In this document: in pieces, positions 32,743 to 41,578 of the stretch | Position numbering within the stretch: position 1 is the first letter of the stretch | Layout of the letters: the number at the start of each line of letters is the position of its first letter | Source: Actinomadura parmotrematis | Lineage (GTDB): Bacteria > Actinomycetota > Actinomycetes > Streptosporangiales > Streptosporangiaceae | Direction of reading: 5' to 3' | DNA: 64,000 bases | NCBI RefSeq assembly: GCF_019458805.1 | Contig: NZ_JAIBOA010000010.1 | Span: forward strand, 62,001-126,000 | Position numbers and translations under genes: made by a program | The notes under the pieces: model-generated | The model's database searches: none | The model's input: only the letters and a program-made list of their open reading frames with translations | Told to the model about the DNA's origin: nothing

Positions 32743-33837
32743 GTGTCGCGACTTGTGATCGACGTCCTGCCGGTGGCGGGCACGGCGGCGGGCGCCGCCG
32801 ACCTGACCGGCGTCCCGGCGGAGCTGCTGCGGCGCTGGGACCGGCACGGCGGCGTCCAGGAGGCCGCGCTGGTCACCGCCCGCGACGGCGGCGCGCTCGT
32901 CGCCGCCGCCTTCGAGGCGCACCGCCCGCTGACCGCCTACCGCAAGATCGTCGACGTGTGGGCGGCCGACGACGCCGCCGGGGACCTGCTCGTCGAGAAC
33001 GTCGAGGAGCGGGCCTGGCGGGACGGCGCGGTCGCCGTCAAGCGCGAGTTCGCCGCCCGCGACGGCGCGTGGCGGCGCGCGCTGGAGCGCGGCTACGTCG
33101 AGGTCCCGGTCCCGCGCTGGGCCGGGCCGGTCGCGGGCCCGCACCGGGCCGAGGAGCGGTTCGGGCTGGTGCGCTGGCGGGACGCGGCGCCGCGCCGCGC
33201 CGTCCCCTACATGCGGCAGACCACCGACTTCACCTGCGGCCCCGTCGCCCTGCAGATGGGGCTCGCCGCGCTCGGGCTGCGCGGCGAGCCGGACCGCGCC
33301 GACGAGATGCGGCTCTGGCGGACCGCCACCACCGTCGGCGGCTGCGAACCGCTCGGCCTCGCCCTCGCCGCCGCCGACGAGGGCGCGGCGCCGCAGGTGC
33401 TGCTGTCCACCGAGGAGCCGATCCTGCTGGAGCTGTGCAGGAACGACGAGGAGCGCGACCTGCGCGCGTTCCTGCAGTCGGGGTTCCGCGCCGAGGCCGC
33501 CGCCCGCGGCCTGGACGTGCGGACCGAGACGTTCGGCCTCGCCGCCCTGCGCGAGGCGCTCGCCGGCGGCGCGGTCGCGCTCGTCCTCATCGACGAGCTC
33601 GGCATGCACGCCGAGAGCTGCCCGCACTGGATCACCGTCCACGGCGCGGCCGGCGACGTCTTCTACGCCAACGACCCGTGGACCGACGCCGACCTTGGCG
33701 AGACCTACCTGGACGCCGCCGACCTGCCGCTGCCCGCCGCGACGCTGGACCGGCTCGCCTGGTACGGGTCGCCCGCCTACCGGGGCCTCGTGCTGCTGCG
33801 GCCCGCCGTCAGTCCGACGGCATCGACAGGAGGGTGA
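32743..33837 (+). CDS. C39-like peptidase family protein in the peptide-transporter operon
   Basis: A 364-residue protein. The N-terminal 150 residues have no motif I recognise. The C-terminal half is a papain-like C39 fold: C165 (DFTCGPVALQMG), H295 (CPHWITVHG) and N310-D311 (YANDPW), matching the peptidase_C39-like family. There is no signal peptide, so it acts in the cytoplasm or at its face. It follows the ATPase by 12 bp with GAAAGG before the GTG. A role in cutting or sensing imported peptides is inferred from the operon. Its last 29 bases overlap the convergent regulator gene. Confidence 0.7.
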   Translation: MSRLVIDVLPVAGTAAGAADLTGVPAELLRRWDRHGGVQEAALVTARDGGALVAAAFEAHRPLTAYRKIVDVWAADDAAGDLLVENVEERAWRDGAVAVKREFAARDGAWRRALERGYVEVPVPRWAGPVAGPHRAEERFGLVRWRDAAPRRAVPYMRQTTDFTCGPVALQMGLAALGLRGEPDRADEMRLWRTATTVGGCEPLGLALAAADEGAAPQVLLSTEEPILLELCRNDEERDLRAFLQSGFRAEAAARGLDVRTETFGLAALREALAGGAVALVLIDELGMHAESCPHWITVHGAAGDVFYANDPWTDADLGETYLDAADLPLPAATLDRLAWYGSPAYRGLVLLRPAVSPTASTGG

Positions 33838-34348
33838 GCAGCCGGGCGGTCCCGCCGCCGGCGGTGTAGCTGTGCTCGGCCTCGCCGGAGAAGCGGGCGC
33901 CGTCGCCGGGCCCGAGCCGGACCGTCCACTGCCCGCTCTCCAGGACGACCTCGCCCGCCAGCACGTAGGCGAACTCCTCCGACCCGCGGCCGTGCGGGGC
34001 GCTGTCGCGGGGCTCCCCGGCCGCGAGCGTCGTCTCGTAGACCTCGAAGCGGCGCCGGTCGGGGCTGGAGAACAGCGTCCGGGCGCCCTCCCCGGCGGCG
34101 GCGCGCAGCACCTGCGGCTCGTAGAGGGGCGTGCGGATCAGGTCGGTGAAGTCCAGGTCCAGCGCGGTGGCGACCGCCGACAGCACCTCGATGGTGGGGT
34201 TGGCGACGCCGCGCTCCAGCTGCGACAGCAGCGCCTTGCTGACGCCCGCCTGCTCGGCGAGGTCGCGGAGGCTGAACCCCCGCGACCCGCGCGCGTACCG
34301 CAGGTTCTCCGCGATGGCCGCCCGCAGGCGCTCGGTTGATGCGCTCAT
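33809..34348 (-). CDS. XRE-cupin transcriptional regulator
   Basis: A 179-residue regulator. The N-terminal XRE HTH (about 9-65) reads NLRYARGSRGFSLRDLAEQA, then VSKALLSQLERG; the C-terminal cupin (about 100-175) is of the PuuR type with EEFAYVLAGEVVLESG. Such proteins sense small metabolites through the cupin and repress transport or catabolic operons. It is convergent with the C39-like peptidase gene, sharing 29 bp, and is the likely regulator of the transporter operon. Confidence 0.85.
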   Translation of the reverse strand: MSASTERLRAAIAENLRYARGSRGFSLRDLAEQAGVSKALLSQLERGVANPTIEVLSAVATALDLDFTDLIRTPLYEPQVLRAAAGEGARTLFSSPDRRRFEVYETTLAAGEPRDSAPHGRGSEEFAYVLAGEVVLESGQWTVRLGPGDGARFSGEAEHSYTAGGGTARLLTLLSMPSD

Positions 34349-34412
34349 TTCGCCCCCATCGTGGCACAGCCCGGGGCGCGGCCCGCGCCCGGTCGGCGCG
34401 ACGGCGGCGCCG

Positions 34413-34802
34413 TCAGCCGGTCCGCTGCGCGAGCTGGATGAGGTTGCCGCAGGTGTCGTCGAGGACGGCGGTGACGACCGGACCCATCTCCAGGGGCTCC
34501 TGGGTGAAGCGCACCCCGAGGCCGGTGAGACGCGCGAATTCGGCCCGGACGTCCTCGACGGCGAAGGCGGCGGCCGGGATGCCGTCCGCGGCGAGCGCGT
34601 CCCGGAAGGGCTTGACGGCCGGGTGCTGGTCGGGCTCCAGGAGCAGCTCGGCGCCGCCGGGGTCCTCGGGCGACACCACCGTCAGCCAGCGGAACTCCCC
34701 CAGCGGCACGTCGTGCTTCGGTACGAACCCGAGCGCCTCGGTGTAGAAGCGCAGGGCCTTCTCCTGGTCGTCCACGAAGACGCTGGTCAGGTGGATCCTC
34801 AT
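34413..34802 (-). CDS. VOC family protein (glyoxalase/bleomycin-resistance fold)
   Basis: A 129-residue single VOC module pair. The N-terminal half is MRIHLTSVFVDDQEKALRFY, and the second half ends in TAVLDDTCGNLIQL with the Gly-Asn turn near the metal site. Members include lyases, dioxygenases and resistance proteins; the substrate here is unknown. The ATG overlaps the ArsR-type stop by four bases, so the two form an operon. The length is normal. Confidence 0.85.
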   Translation of the reverse strand: MRIHLTSVFVDDQEKALRFYTEALGFVPKHDVPLGEFRWLTVVSPEDPGGAELLLEPDQHPAVKPFRDALAADGIPAAAFAVEDVRAEFARLTGLGVRFTQEPLEMGPVVTAVLDDTCGNLIQLAQRTG

Positions 34803-35092
34803 CGGCCGTCCTCCGGCGCGTTCGGCCGGAGCCACCGTTCGACGATGTGCTCCAGCGGTGCGGTGTCCAGGTCGTGGAACCGGTAGCGGCCCTCGCGCCG
34901 CACCGTCACCAGCCCCGCGGCCTCCAAGACCGCGAGGTGCTGGCTGACCGCCTGGCGGGTGAGGCCGAGGCCGTACCGGGTGGCCAGGCGGCCGCAGATC
35001 TCGAACAGCGACTGGCCGTCGCGCTCGGTCAGCTCGTCCAGGATGCGCCGCCGGTTCGGGTCGGCCAGCGCCTTGAACAGCTCGTCCGCCAC
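34799..35092 (-). CDS. ArsR-family regulator
   Basis: A 97-residue winged-helix repressor. Residues 1-80 carry LFKALADPNRRRILDELTER and the recognition segment TRQAVSQHLAVLEAAGLV. No metal-binding Cys pair is present, so it probably belongs to the non-metal subgroup commonly paired with VOC or START-domain genes. The start is GTG at 35092. It is co-transcribed with the VOC gene, whose start it overlaps. Confidence 0.85.
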   Translation of the reverse strand: MADELFKALADPNRRRILDELTERDGQSLFEICGRLATRYGLGLTRQAVSQHLAVLEAAGLVTVRREGRYRFHDLDTAPLEHIVERWLRPNAPEDGR

Positions 35093-35224
35093 CCCCGCAC
35101 GATAGGCAAGTGGCGACTTCCCTGTCAACGACCGCCGGACGGCCCGCGCGGCGGCATGCGTGCGCCGGGCCTCGAGCGGGTAGCCGGAGGGGGCCGTTAT
35201 GCCGATCATGAGGAGGGGACCGCC

Positions 35225-35683
35225 ATGGCGTCCACCGCGTCCGCCGCCGCCCCGTCCCGCGCGCCGGCGCGCACCCGCTCGATCTGGGCCGGGGTGCTCG
35301 TCGGCGTCGGGTTCGCGGCGTTCGTCGACGAGACCGTCTTCCACCAGCTCCTGCACTGGCACCACTTCTACGACAAGTCGACGCCGGCGGCCGGGCTGGT
35401 GTCGGACGGGCTGTTCCACGCCTTCGGCTGGTTCGCCGTCGTCATCGGGCTCGTCATGGTCGCCGACCTGGCGCGCCGGGGCGGGCCCGCCCGCTGGGCG
35501 CTCGCCGGCGGCGTGCTGCTCGGCGCCGGCGGCTTCCAGCTCTACGACGGGACGGTCCAGCACAAGCTGCTGCGGCTCCACCAGATCCGCTACCACGTGG
35601 AGATCGCGCCCTACGACTGGACGTGGAACGTCATCGCCGTCCTGCTCCTGATCGCGGGCGTGCTCGCGCTGCGGAAGGGCTGA
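35225..35683 (+). CDS. DUF2243 membrane protein
   Basis: A 152-residue protein with four hydrophobic segments. The family pattern is visible in GFVDETVFHQLLHWHHFYD-type sequence (here FAAFVDETVFHQLLHWHHFY), and His-rich turns recur (HKLLRLHQIRYHVE). GAGGAGGGGACC precedes the ATG. The family has no proven function. It is followed after one base by the CtaG-like gene, a pairing suggesting a role in copper or oxidase assembly (inference). Confidence 0.8.
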   Translation: MASTASAAAPSRAPARTRSIWAGVLVGVGFAAFVDETVFHQLLHWHHFYDKSTPAAGLVSDGLFHAFGWFAVVIGLVMVADLARRGGPARWALAGGVLLGAGGFQLYDGTVQHKLLRLHQIRYHVEIAPYDWTWNVIAVLLLIAGVLALRKG

Positions 35684-35684
35684 C

Positions 35685-36473
35685 ATGCTCCTCGCCGAGA
35701 CGCTCCTCGTCGCCTCCGCCCTCGCGGTCTGCCTGCTCTACCTGACCGCCGCCGCCCGGCTGCGGCGGCGCGGTGACTCTTGGCCGTGGCTGCGGGACGC
35801 CGCTTTCGCCGCGGGCACCGCGGCCGTCGTCGCCGCCGTCGCGCTGCCCATGCCGGGCGGCGAGTTCACCGGCCACATGGCCGGCCACCTGCTGCTCGGC
35901 ATGTACGCGCCGCTGCTGCTCGTCCTCGCGCGGCCGGTGACGCTGGCGCTCCGCGCGCTGCCGCCGGGACGGGCGCGCCGGACGCTGCTGGCGGCCGTCC
36001 GGTCGCGGCCCGCCGCCGCGCTGGTGTGGCCGCCGGTCGCGGCGCTGCTGGACGTCGGCGGCCTGTGGCTGCTGTACCGGACGCCGCTGTTCGAGCGGAC
36101 GCACGAGTCGATGCCGCTGCACATGCTCGTGCACCTGCACGTTCTGGCGGCCGGGCTGCTGTTCACCCTGGCGATCTGCCAGGTGGAGCCGCTGCGGCAC
36201 CGCTCGTCCCTGCCGCTGCGGGCCGGGACGCTCGTCGCGGCGGGCGCGGCGCACGCCGTCCTGGCCCGGTCGCTGTACGCGGCCCCGCCGCCCGGGACGG
36301 ATTTCGGTCCGGCCGACCTGCACCGGGGGGCCGAGCTCATGTACTACGGCGGTGACGCCGCCGAGATCGCGCTCGCCCTCGTCCTCGCCCTCGGCTGGTA
36401 CGCCGCCGAGGGCCGCGCCCTCCGCCGCGAACGCCGTCGCACCCGCAGCACGGGGGCCGACTTCGTCCTGTGA
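35685..36473 (+). CDS. Cytochrome c oxidase assembly protein, caa3_CtaG type
   Basis: A 262-residue membrane protein with about seven hydrophobic segments. Conserved His-rich sites (FTGHMAGHLLLGMYAPLLLV and SMPLHMLVHLHVLAAGLLF) and the ELMYYGGDAAEIALAL segment are typical of caa3_CtaG proteins, which help insert copper into terminal oxidase. It starts one base after the DUF2243 stop. The C-terminal 30 residues are Arg-rich and cytoplasmic. Confidence 0.85.
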   Translation: MLLAETLLVASALAVCLLYLTAAARLRRRGDSWPWLRDAAFAAGTAAVVAAVALPMPGGEFTGHMAGHLLLGMYAPLLLVLARPVTLALRALPPGRARRTLLAAVRSRPAAALVWPPVAALLDVGGLWLLYRTPLFERTHESMPLHMLVHLHVLAAGLLFTLAICQVEPLRHRSSLPLRAGTLVAAGAAHAVLARSLYAAPPPGTDFGPADLHRGAELMYYGGDAAEIALALVLALGWYAAEGRALRRERRRTRSTGADFVL

Positions 36474-36521
36474 GAGGACGAAGACCCTAGACTGGGCGGC
36501 GGAACCGGACGGGGGCGGACG

Positions 36522-37706
36522 ATGCGGATGGCGCGACCGGAGAACGCTCACCAGGCGCGGCTGCTCGGGCTGCTGCGCGACGAGGGCCCGCGCTCGCGGG
36601 CCGAGCTCGGCGACGTCGTGCGGCTGGCGCGGTCCAAGCTCGCGGTCGAGCTGGACCGGCTCGCCGTGCTCGGGCTCGTCGAGCAGGCCGGCCTCGCCGC
36701 CTCGCGCGGCGGCCGCCGCTCGGGGATCGTGCGCCTGTCGTCGCGGCTCCGCTTCGTCGGCGTGGACATCGGCGCCACCTCGGTGGACGTCGCGGTGACG
36801 AGCGGCGAGCTGGAGATCCTCGGGCACCTGTCGGAGCCGTGCGACGTCCGCTCGGGGCCGGCGGCGGTGCTCGACCGGGCGATGGCGATGCTCGGCGCGC
36901 TGCGCGAGCGGGGCCTGTTCACCGAGGTCCACGGCGCCGGCCTCGGCGTGCCGGGGCCGGTGAGCTTCCGCGACGGCGTCCCGGTCGCCCCGCCCATCAT
37001 GCCCGGCTGGGACCGCTACCCCGTGCGCGACGCCGTCGCCGCCGAGCTCGGCTGCCCGGCGCTGCTGGACAACGACGTGAACATCATGGCGCTCGGCGAG
37101 CTGCACGCCGGGCCGGCCCGGACGGTGGACGACTTCCTGCTCGTCAAGATCGGGACCGGCATCGGCTGCGGCATCGTCGTCGGGTCCCGCATCTACCGGG
37201 GCGTGTCCGGCAGCGCCGGCGACATCGGCCACATCCGGGTGGACGACGCCGGCCCGCTCTGCGCCTGCGGGAACGCCGGCTGCCTGGAGGCGTTCTTCGG
37301 CGGCGCCGCGCTCGCCCGCGACGCGCTCGCGGCCGCCCGCGCGGGCCGCTCGGCCTTCCTCGCCGGGCGGCTGGCCGAGGCGGGCGAGGTCACCGCCGCC
37401 GACGTCGCGGCCGCCGCGGCGGCCGGGGATCCGGTCGCGGTGGCGATGGTCCGCGAGGGCGGGCGGCGCCTCGGGCAGATCCTCGCCGGGCTGGTCAGCT
37501 TCTTCAACCCGGGCCTGGTGGTGATCTCGGGCGGCGTCGCCGGGCTCGGGCACCCGCTGCTCGCCGAGATCCGCTCGGTGGTGTACCGGCGGTCAGCGCC
37601 GCTCGCCACCGGCAACCTGCCCATCGTGCTGTCGGAGCTGGACGGCACCGCCGGCGTCATCGGGGGCGCCCGGATGATCAGCGACCAGGTGCTGTCGGTG
37701 GCCTGA
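36522..37706 (+). CDS. ROK-family transcriptional regulator
   Basis: A 394-residue repressor. An N-terminal winged HTH (about 8-70, NAHQARLLGLLRDEGPRSRA) is joined to a ROK sugar-kinase-like domain (about 75-390). The ATP/sugar motifs DIGATSVDVAV and the zinc-binding CACGNAGCLEA are visible. Sugar binding to the ROK domain normally relieves repression. It is upstream of and co-directional with a ribose-type ABC transporter and sugar enzymes, its likely target. Confidence 0.88.
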   Translation: MRMARPENAHQARLLGLLRDEGPRSRAELGDVVRLARSKLAVELDRLAVLGLVEQAGLAASRGGRRSGIVRLSSRLRFVGVDIGATSVDVAVTSGELEILGHLSEPCDVRSGPAAVLDRAMAMLGALRERGLFTEVHGAGLGVPGPVSFRDGVPVAPPIMPGWDRYPVRDAVAAELGCPALLDNDVNIMALGELHAGPARTVDDFLLVKIGTGIGCGIVVGSRIYRGVSGSAGDIGHIRVDDAGPLCACGNAGCLEAFFGGAALARDALAAARAGRSAFLAGRLAEAGEVTAADVAAAAAAGDPVAVAMVREGGRRLGQILAGLVSFFNPGLVVISGGVAGLGHPLLAEIRSVVYRRSAPLATGNLPIVLSELDGTAGVIGGARMISDQVLSVA

Positions 37707-37762
37707 CCGGCGCCGCCCGCGGCCCGGCACGGCGGTACCGCACGGCGATCCCGCACGCCCGT

Positions 37763-37812
37763 CTTTGTCCTCACTCAGAACAAAGATCGCTCGATTTGAA
37801 GAAAAGGTCTTC
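37763..37812. promoter_or_regulatory. Inverted repeats upstream of the sugar ABC operon
   Basis: CTTTGT (37763-37768) and ACAAAG (37780-37785) are 11 bases apart, and GAAGA (37798-37802) and TCTTC (37808-37812) are 5 bases apart. The 160-bp gap is locally AT-rich. This is the likely promoter/operator of the transporter operon under ROK control. Which repeat is the operator is not known. Confidence 0.45.
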
Positions 37813-37867
37813 TCTCCGGCGGCGAAAGGGGTTACGTTCGCGCCAGACCCGGAAGGGGGCGGCGAGG

Positions 37868-39433
37868 ATGACCGACGACACGGCCCGGCCCGGCGGGGCG
37901 GCGCCCCCCGGCGAGCCGCCGCTGCTGGAGATGACCGGCATCGTCAAGCAGTTCCCGGGCGCCCGCGCCCTGGACGGCGTCGACCTGTCGGTCCGCGCCG
38001 GGGAGGTGCACTGCCTGCTCGGGCAGAACGGCGCCGGCAAGTCCACCCTGATCAAGGTGCTGGCGGGCGCGCACCGCCCCGACGCCGGGAGCGTCCGGCT
38101 CGCCGGGCGCGAGATCCGCCCGGCGAGCCCGACGGCGGCGCTGCGGCTCGGCATCGCCGCCATCTACCAGGAGCTCGACCTCGTCGACGGCCTGCCGGTC
38201 GCCGACAACATCTACCTCGGCCACGAGATGGCGCGCCTCGGCTTCGGGCTGCGCGGCCGCACCCACCGCGCCGCGCGGGACCTGCTCGCCCGCCTCGGCC
38301 ACCCGGAGATCTCCCCGGCCGCCGAGGTCGGGCGGCTGCCCGCCGCGGGCCGGCAGATCGTCAGCATGGCCCGCGCCCTGTCGCACGACGCCCGGCTGCT
38401 CATCATGGACGAGCCGTCGGCGGCCCTGGCCCACCACGAGGTCGCCAACCTGTTCCGCGTCATCCGCGAGCTCACCGCCGCGGGCGTCGCGGTCGTCTAC
38501 ATCTCGCACCGGCTGGAGGAGATCCGCGAGATCGGCGACCGGGTGACCGTCCTCAAGGACGGCCGCAGCGTCGCCGCCGGGCTGCCCGCCGCGACCACCC
38601 CGACCGCCCGCGTCGTCGCGCTCATGACCGGCCGCTCCGCCGCCCACGGCTTCCCGGAGCGGCGGCCGGCGCCGGGCGGCGCGCCCGAGGTGCTGCGGGT
38701 CGAGGGGCTCACCCTGCCGGGCCGCTTCGCGGACGTGTCCTTCAGTGTGCGCGCCGGGGAGGTCGTCGGGCTGGCCGGGCTGGTCGGCTCGGGCCGCTCG
38801 GAGATCCTGGAGACGATCTACGGGGCGCGCCGCCCCGCCGCCGGCCGGGTGCTGCTGGACGGGCGCCCGCTGCCGCCGCGCACCACCGCGGCGGTGCGGC
38901 GCGGGATCGGCATGGCGCCCGAGGAGCGCAAGGCGCAGGCGCTCCTGCTGGACGAGTCGGTCGCCCGCAACGTCAGCCTCGCCGCGCTGCCGCGCTACGC
39001 GCGGTTCGGGTGGCTGGACCGCCGCCGCGAGCGCGCCGACGTCGCCGCGCGGCTCGCCGACCTCGACGTCCGCCCCGCCGACCCCGACCGCCCGGTGCGC
39101 ACGCTGTCGGGCGGCAACCAGCAGAAGGCCGTCCTCGCGCGCTGGCTCATCGACCGCCGCCGGGTGCTGCTGCTGGACGAGCCGACCCGCGGCGTCGACG
39201 TCGGCGCCCGCGCCGAGCTGTACCGGCTGGTCCGCGACCTGGCGGGCGCCGGGCTCGCGGTCGTGCTGGTGTCCAGCGAGATCCCCGAGGTCCTCGGCCT
39301 CGCCGACCGGGTGCTCGTGCTCCGCGAGGGCCGGGTCGTGCACGAGGCCCCGGCGGACGGGCTGGACGAACACGCCGTACTCAACATGATCATGGAGGGG
39401 AGCGCCATGGGCGCGGTGACCGGCGATGGATGA
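37868..39433 (+). CDS. Sugar ABC transporter ATP-binding protein (RbsA/XylG/MglA type)
   Basis: A 521-residue double ATPase. Half one has Walker A GQNGAGKSTL, a C-loop (VGRLPAAGRQIVSMARAL) and Walker B LLIMDEPSAAL. Half two has a degenerate Walker A (GLVGSGRSE), signature LSGGNQQKAVLARWL and Walker B LLLDEPTRGVD. This asymmetry is normal for ribose/xylose importers. Its last eight bases overlap the permease start. Confidence 0.9.
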   Translation: MTDDTARPGGAAPPGEPPLLEMTGIVKQFPGARALDGVDLSVRAGEVHCLLGQNGAGKSTLIKVLAGAHRPDAGSVRLAGREIRPASPTAALRLGIAAIYQELDLVDGLPVADNIYLGHEMARLGFGLRGRTHRAARDLLARLGHPEISPAAEVGRLPAAGRQIVSMARALSHDARLLIMDEPSAALAHHEVANLFRVIRELTAAGVAVVYISHRLEEIREIGDRVTVLKDGRSVAAGLPAATTPTARVVALMTGRSAAHGFPERRPAPGGAPEVLRVEGLTLPGRFADVSFSVRAGEVVGLAGLVGSGRSEILETIYGARRPAAGRVLLDGRPLPPRTTAAVRRGIGMAPEERKAQALLLDESVARNVSLAALPRYARFGWLDRRRERADVAARLADLDVRPADPDRPVRTLSGGNQQKAVLARWLIDRRRVLLLDEPTRGVDVGARAELYRLVRDLAGAGLAVVLVSSEIPEVLGLADRVLVLREGRVVHEAPADGLDEHAVLNMIMEGSAMGAVTGDG

Positions 39434-40406
39434 GACGGCCCGGTTCGGGCGGGCGACCGCCCTCGCCTGGAGCACCGGCGGCCGGCACGCCGGGCTCGCC
39501 GTCGCGCTGCTGCTGCTCGCGATCGTCGGGACGGTGACCCGCCCCGGCACCTTCGCCACCACCGACAACCTGGTGAGCGTCCTCGGGCTCGCCGCCACCA
39601 TCGGCGTGATCACCGTCGGCATGACGTTCGTGATCGTCGGCGGCGGCATCGACCTGTCGGTCGGCGCGGTCATGGCGCTCGCCTCGGTGTGGGCGACGAC
39701 GCTCGCCACCCAGGCGTACGGCCCGGCGGTGATGGTGCTCTGCGCGCTGCTCGTCGGGACCGGCGCCGGGCTGCTCAACGGCCTGCTCGTCGCCTACGGC
39801 CGGATGGTGCCGTTCATCGCGACGCTCGCGATGCTCGTCGCCGCGCGCGGCCTCGCGCAGCGCCTCTCCGACCGGCGCACCCAGCTCCTGCGCCCCGAGA
39901 ACGGCGCGATCGAGTCGCTCGCCACCACCCGGGTGCTCGGCCTGCCGCTGCTCGTCTACCTGTTCGCCGCGGTCGCCGTCGCGGGCTGGCTGCTGCTGAA
40001 CCGCACCACCTTCGGCCGCCGCACCTTCGCCGTCGGCGGCAACCCCGAGGCGGCCCGGCTCGCCGGCATCGACGTGCGGCGGCACACGCTGCTCCTCTAC
40101 GCGCTGTCCGGCCTGTGCTGCGGCATCGCCGCGATCATCATCATGGCGCGCACCACCACCGGCTCCAGCACCCACGGCGACCTGTACGAGCTGGACGCCA
40201 TCGCCGCCGTCATCATCGGCGGCACGCTGCTCACCGGCGGGCGCGGCACGCTCGTCGGGTCGCTGCTCGGCCTGCTGGTGTTCACCGTCATCACCGACCT
40301 GTTCATCCTCAACGGCCTGGACACCAGCGACCAGCTCATCGCCAAGGGCGCCATCATCATCGCCGCCGTCCTGCTCCAGCGGCGCGGCCTCGCCGCGCGG
40401 ACCTAG
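39426..40406 (+). CDS. Sugar ABC transporter permease (RbsC type)
   Basis: A 326-residue permease with eight to ten hydrophobic segments. The family motif GMTFVIVGGGIDLSVGAVMALAS-type sequence and the loop FAVGGNPEAARLAGIDVRR identify the RbsC/XylH class. It overlaps the ATPase gene by eight bases and works with the adjacent ATPase and binding lipoprotein. Confidence 0.9.
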   Translation: MDETARFGRATALAWSTGGRHAGLAVALLLLAIVGTVTRPGTFATTDNLVSVLGLAATIGVITVGMTFVIVGGGIDLSVGAVMALASVWATTLATQAYGPAVMVLCALLVGTGAGLLNGLLVAYGRMVPFIATLAMLVAARGLAQRLSDRRTQLLRPENGAIESLATTRVLGLPLLVYLFAAVAVAGWLLLNRTTFGRRTFAVGGNPEAARLAGIDVRRHTLLLYALSGLCCGIAAIIIMARTTTGSSTHGDLYELDAIAAVIIGGTLLTGGRGTLVGSLLGLLVFTVITDLFILNGLDTSDQLIAKGAIIIAAVLLQRRGLAART

Positions 40407-40467
40407 CACCGCCCCCCGCCACCCCGCAGTCCCGCCCCACGACCCCCCACCCCCACGGGAGCGAACC

Positions 40468-41523
40468 ATGTCCGACCCCAGCCGCCTCGCCCGCAGGTCC
40501 CTCCTCACCGGCGGCGCCGTCCTCGGCGCGGGCGCCCTCGCCGCCGCCTGCACGAGCAACGCGCCGAAGGAGGACGCGGCCGCCACGCAGAACGTCGCGT
40601 CCGGCGGCGACAACGACAAGCCCGGCGCCAAGGTCACGATCGGCTTCTCCGCGCCCGCCGCCGACCACGGCTGGATCGCCGCCATCGCCAAGAACGCCGC
40701 CGCGCAGGCCCGCCGCTACTCCGACGTGACGTTCCAGGCCGTCCAGCCCACCAACGACATCAACCAGCAGATCTCCGCCGTCGAGTCGCTCATCGCCAAG
40801 AAGGTGAACGCGCTCGTGATCCTGCCGAACGAGGGCAAGCAGCTCAACCAGGTCGCCCGCAAGGCCGCCGACGCCGGCATCCCGGTCGTCAACCTCGACC
40901 GGGTCTTCCCCGACAAGCTGTCGTACCGGACGTGGATCGGCGGCGACAACTACGGCATGGGCGTCGCCGCCGGGCACTACATCGGCCGCAAGCTGAAGGC
41001 CGGGAACGCCTCGAACCCCGTCATCCTGGAGATCCAGGGCATCGCGACGCTGCCGCTCACCCAGGAGCGCAGCAAGGGCTTCGCCGACGCGCTCGCCACC
41101 TACGGCTACAAGGTGACCGCCAGGCAGGACGCCAAGTTCACCGTCGAGTCCGGCAACCAGGTCGCCGGCAACCTCCTCCAGGCGCACAAGAAGATCGACG
41201 CCATCTGGAACCACGACGACGACCAGGGCGTCGGCGTGCTCGCCGCCATCAAGCAGGCCGGCCGCAAGGACCTGTTCATGGTCGGCGGCGCGGGCTCGGC
41301 CAACGCCATGCGCGAGATCAAGGCGGGCGGCGTCCTGGAGGCCACCGTCACCTACAGCCCGACGATGGCGTCCTCGGCCGTCCGCATCGCCCGCCTCATC
41401 GCGCAGAACAAGGGCATGGCCGACCTCGTCGAGCAGGAGGTCCCGCAGTCGATCACGCTGGCGTCCGAGACGGTCACCCGGGACAACGTCGACCGGTACC
41501 TGCCGCTCGGCTTCGAGTCCTGA
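40468..41523 (+). CDS. Sugar ABC transporter substrate-binding lipoprotein
   Basis: A 351-residue periplasmic-binding protein of the ribose class (type I fold). The N-terminus has both a twin-arginine motif (ARRSLLTGG) and a lipobox (ALAAAC), so it is a Tat-exported lipoprotein. NDINQQISAVESLIAKKVNALVILP is the typical PBP type I core (family knowledge). The sugar bound is not evident; an inositol- or xylose-like ligand fits the downstream enzymes. Confidence 0.88.
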   Translation: MSDPSRLARRSLLTGGAVLGAGALAAACTSNAPKEDAAATQNVASGGDNDKPGAKVTIGFSAPAADHGWIAAIAKNAAAQARRYSDVTFQAVQPTNDINQQISAVESLIAKKVNALVILPNEGKQLNQVARKAADAGIPVVNLDRVFPDKLSYRTWIGGDNYGMGVAAGHYIGRKLKAGNASNPVILEIQGIATLPLTQERSKGFADALATYGYKVTARQDAKFTVESGNQVAGNLLQAHKKIDAIWNHDDDQGVGVLAAIKQAGRKDLFMVGGAGSANAMREIKAGGVLEATVTYSPTMASSAVRIARLIAQNKGMADLVEQEVPQSITLASETVTRDNVDRYLPLGFES

Positions 41524-41578
41524 CCCGGGACCGCCCGCCGCCGGGCGCCCGCCGCACACGTGAGGAGATCCCATCCCC

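Noticed and set aside
31347..33869. Long plus-strand frame of 840 codons across the ATPase and C39 genes
   Set aside because: Arg/Pro-rich frame-shifted reading of two genes that have full motifs in the other frame; a common artefact of high-GC DNA.
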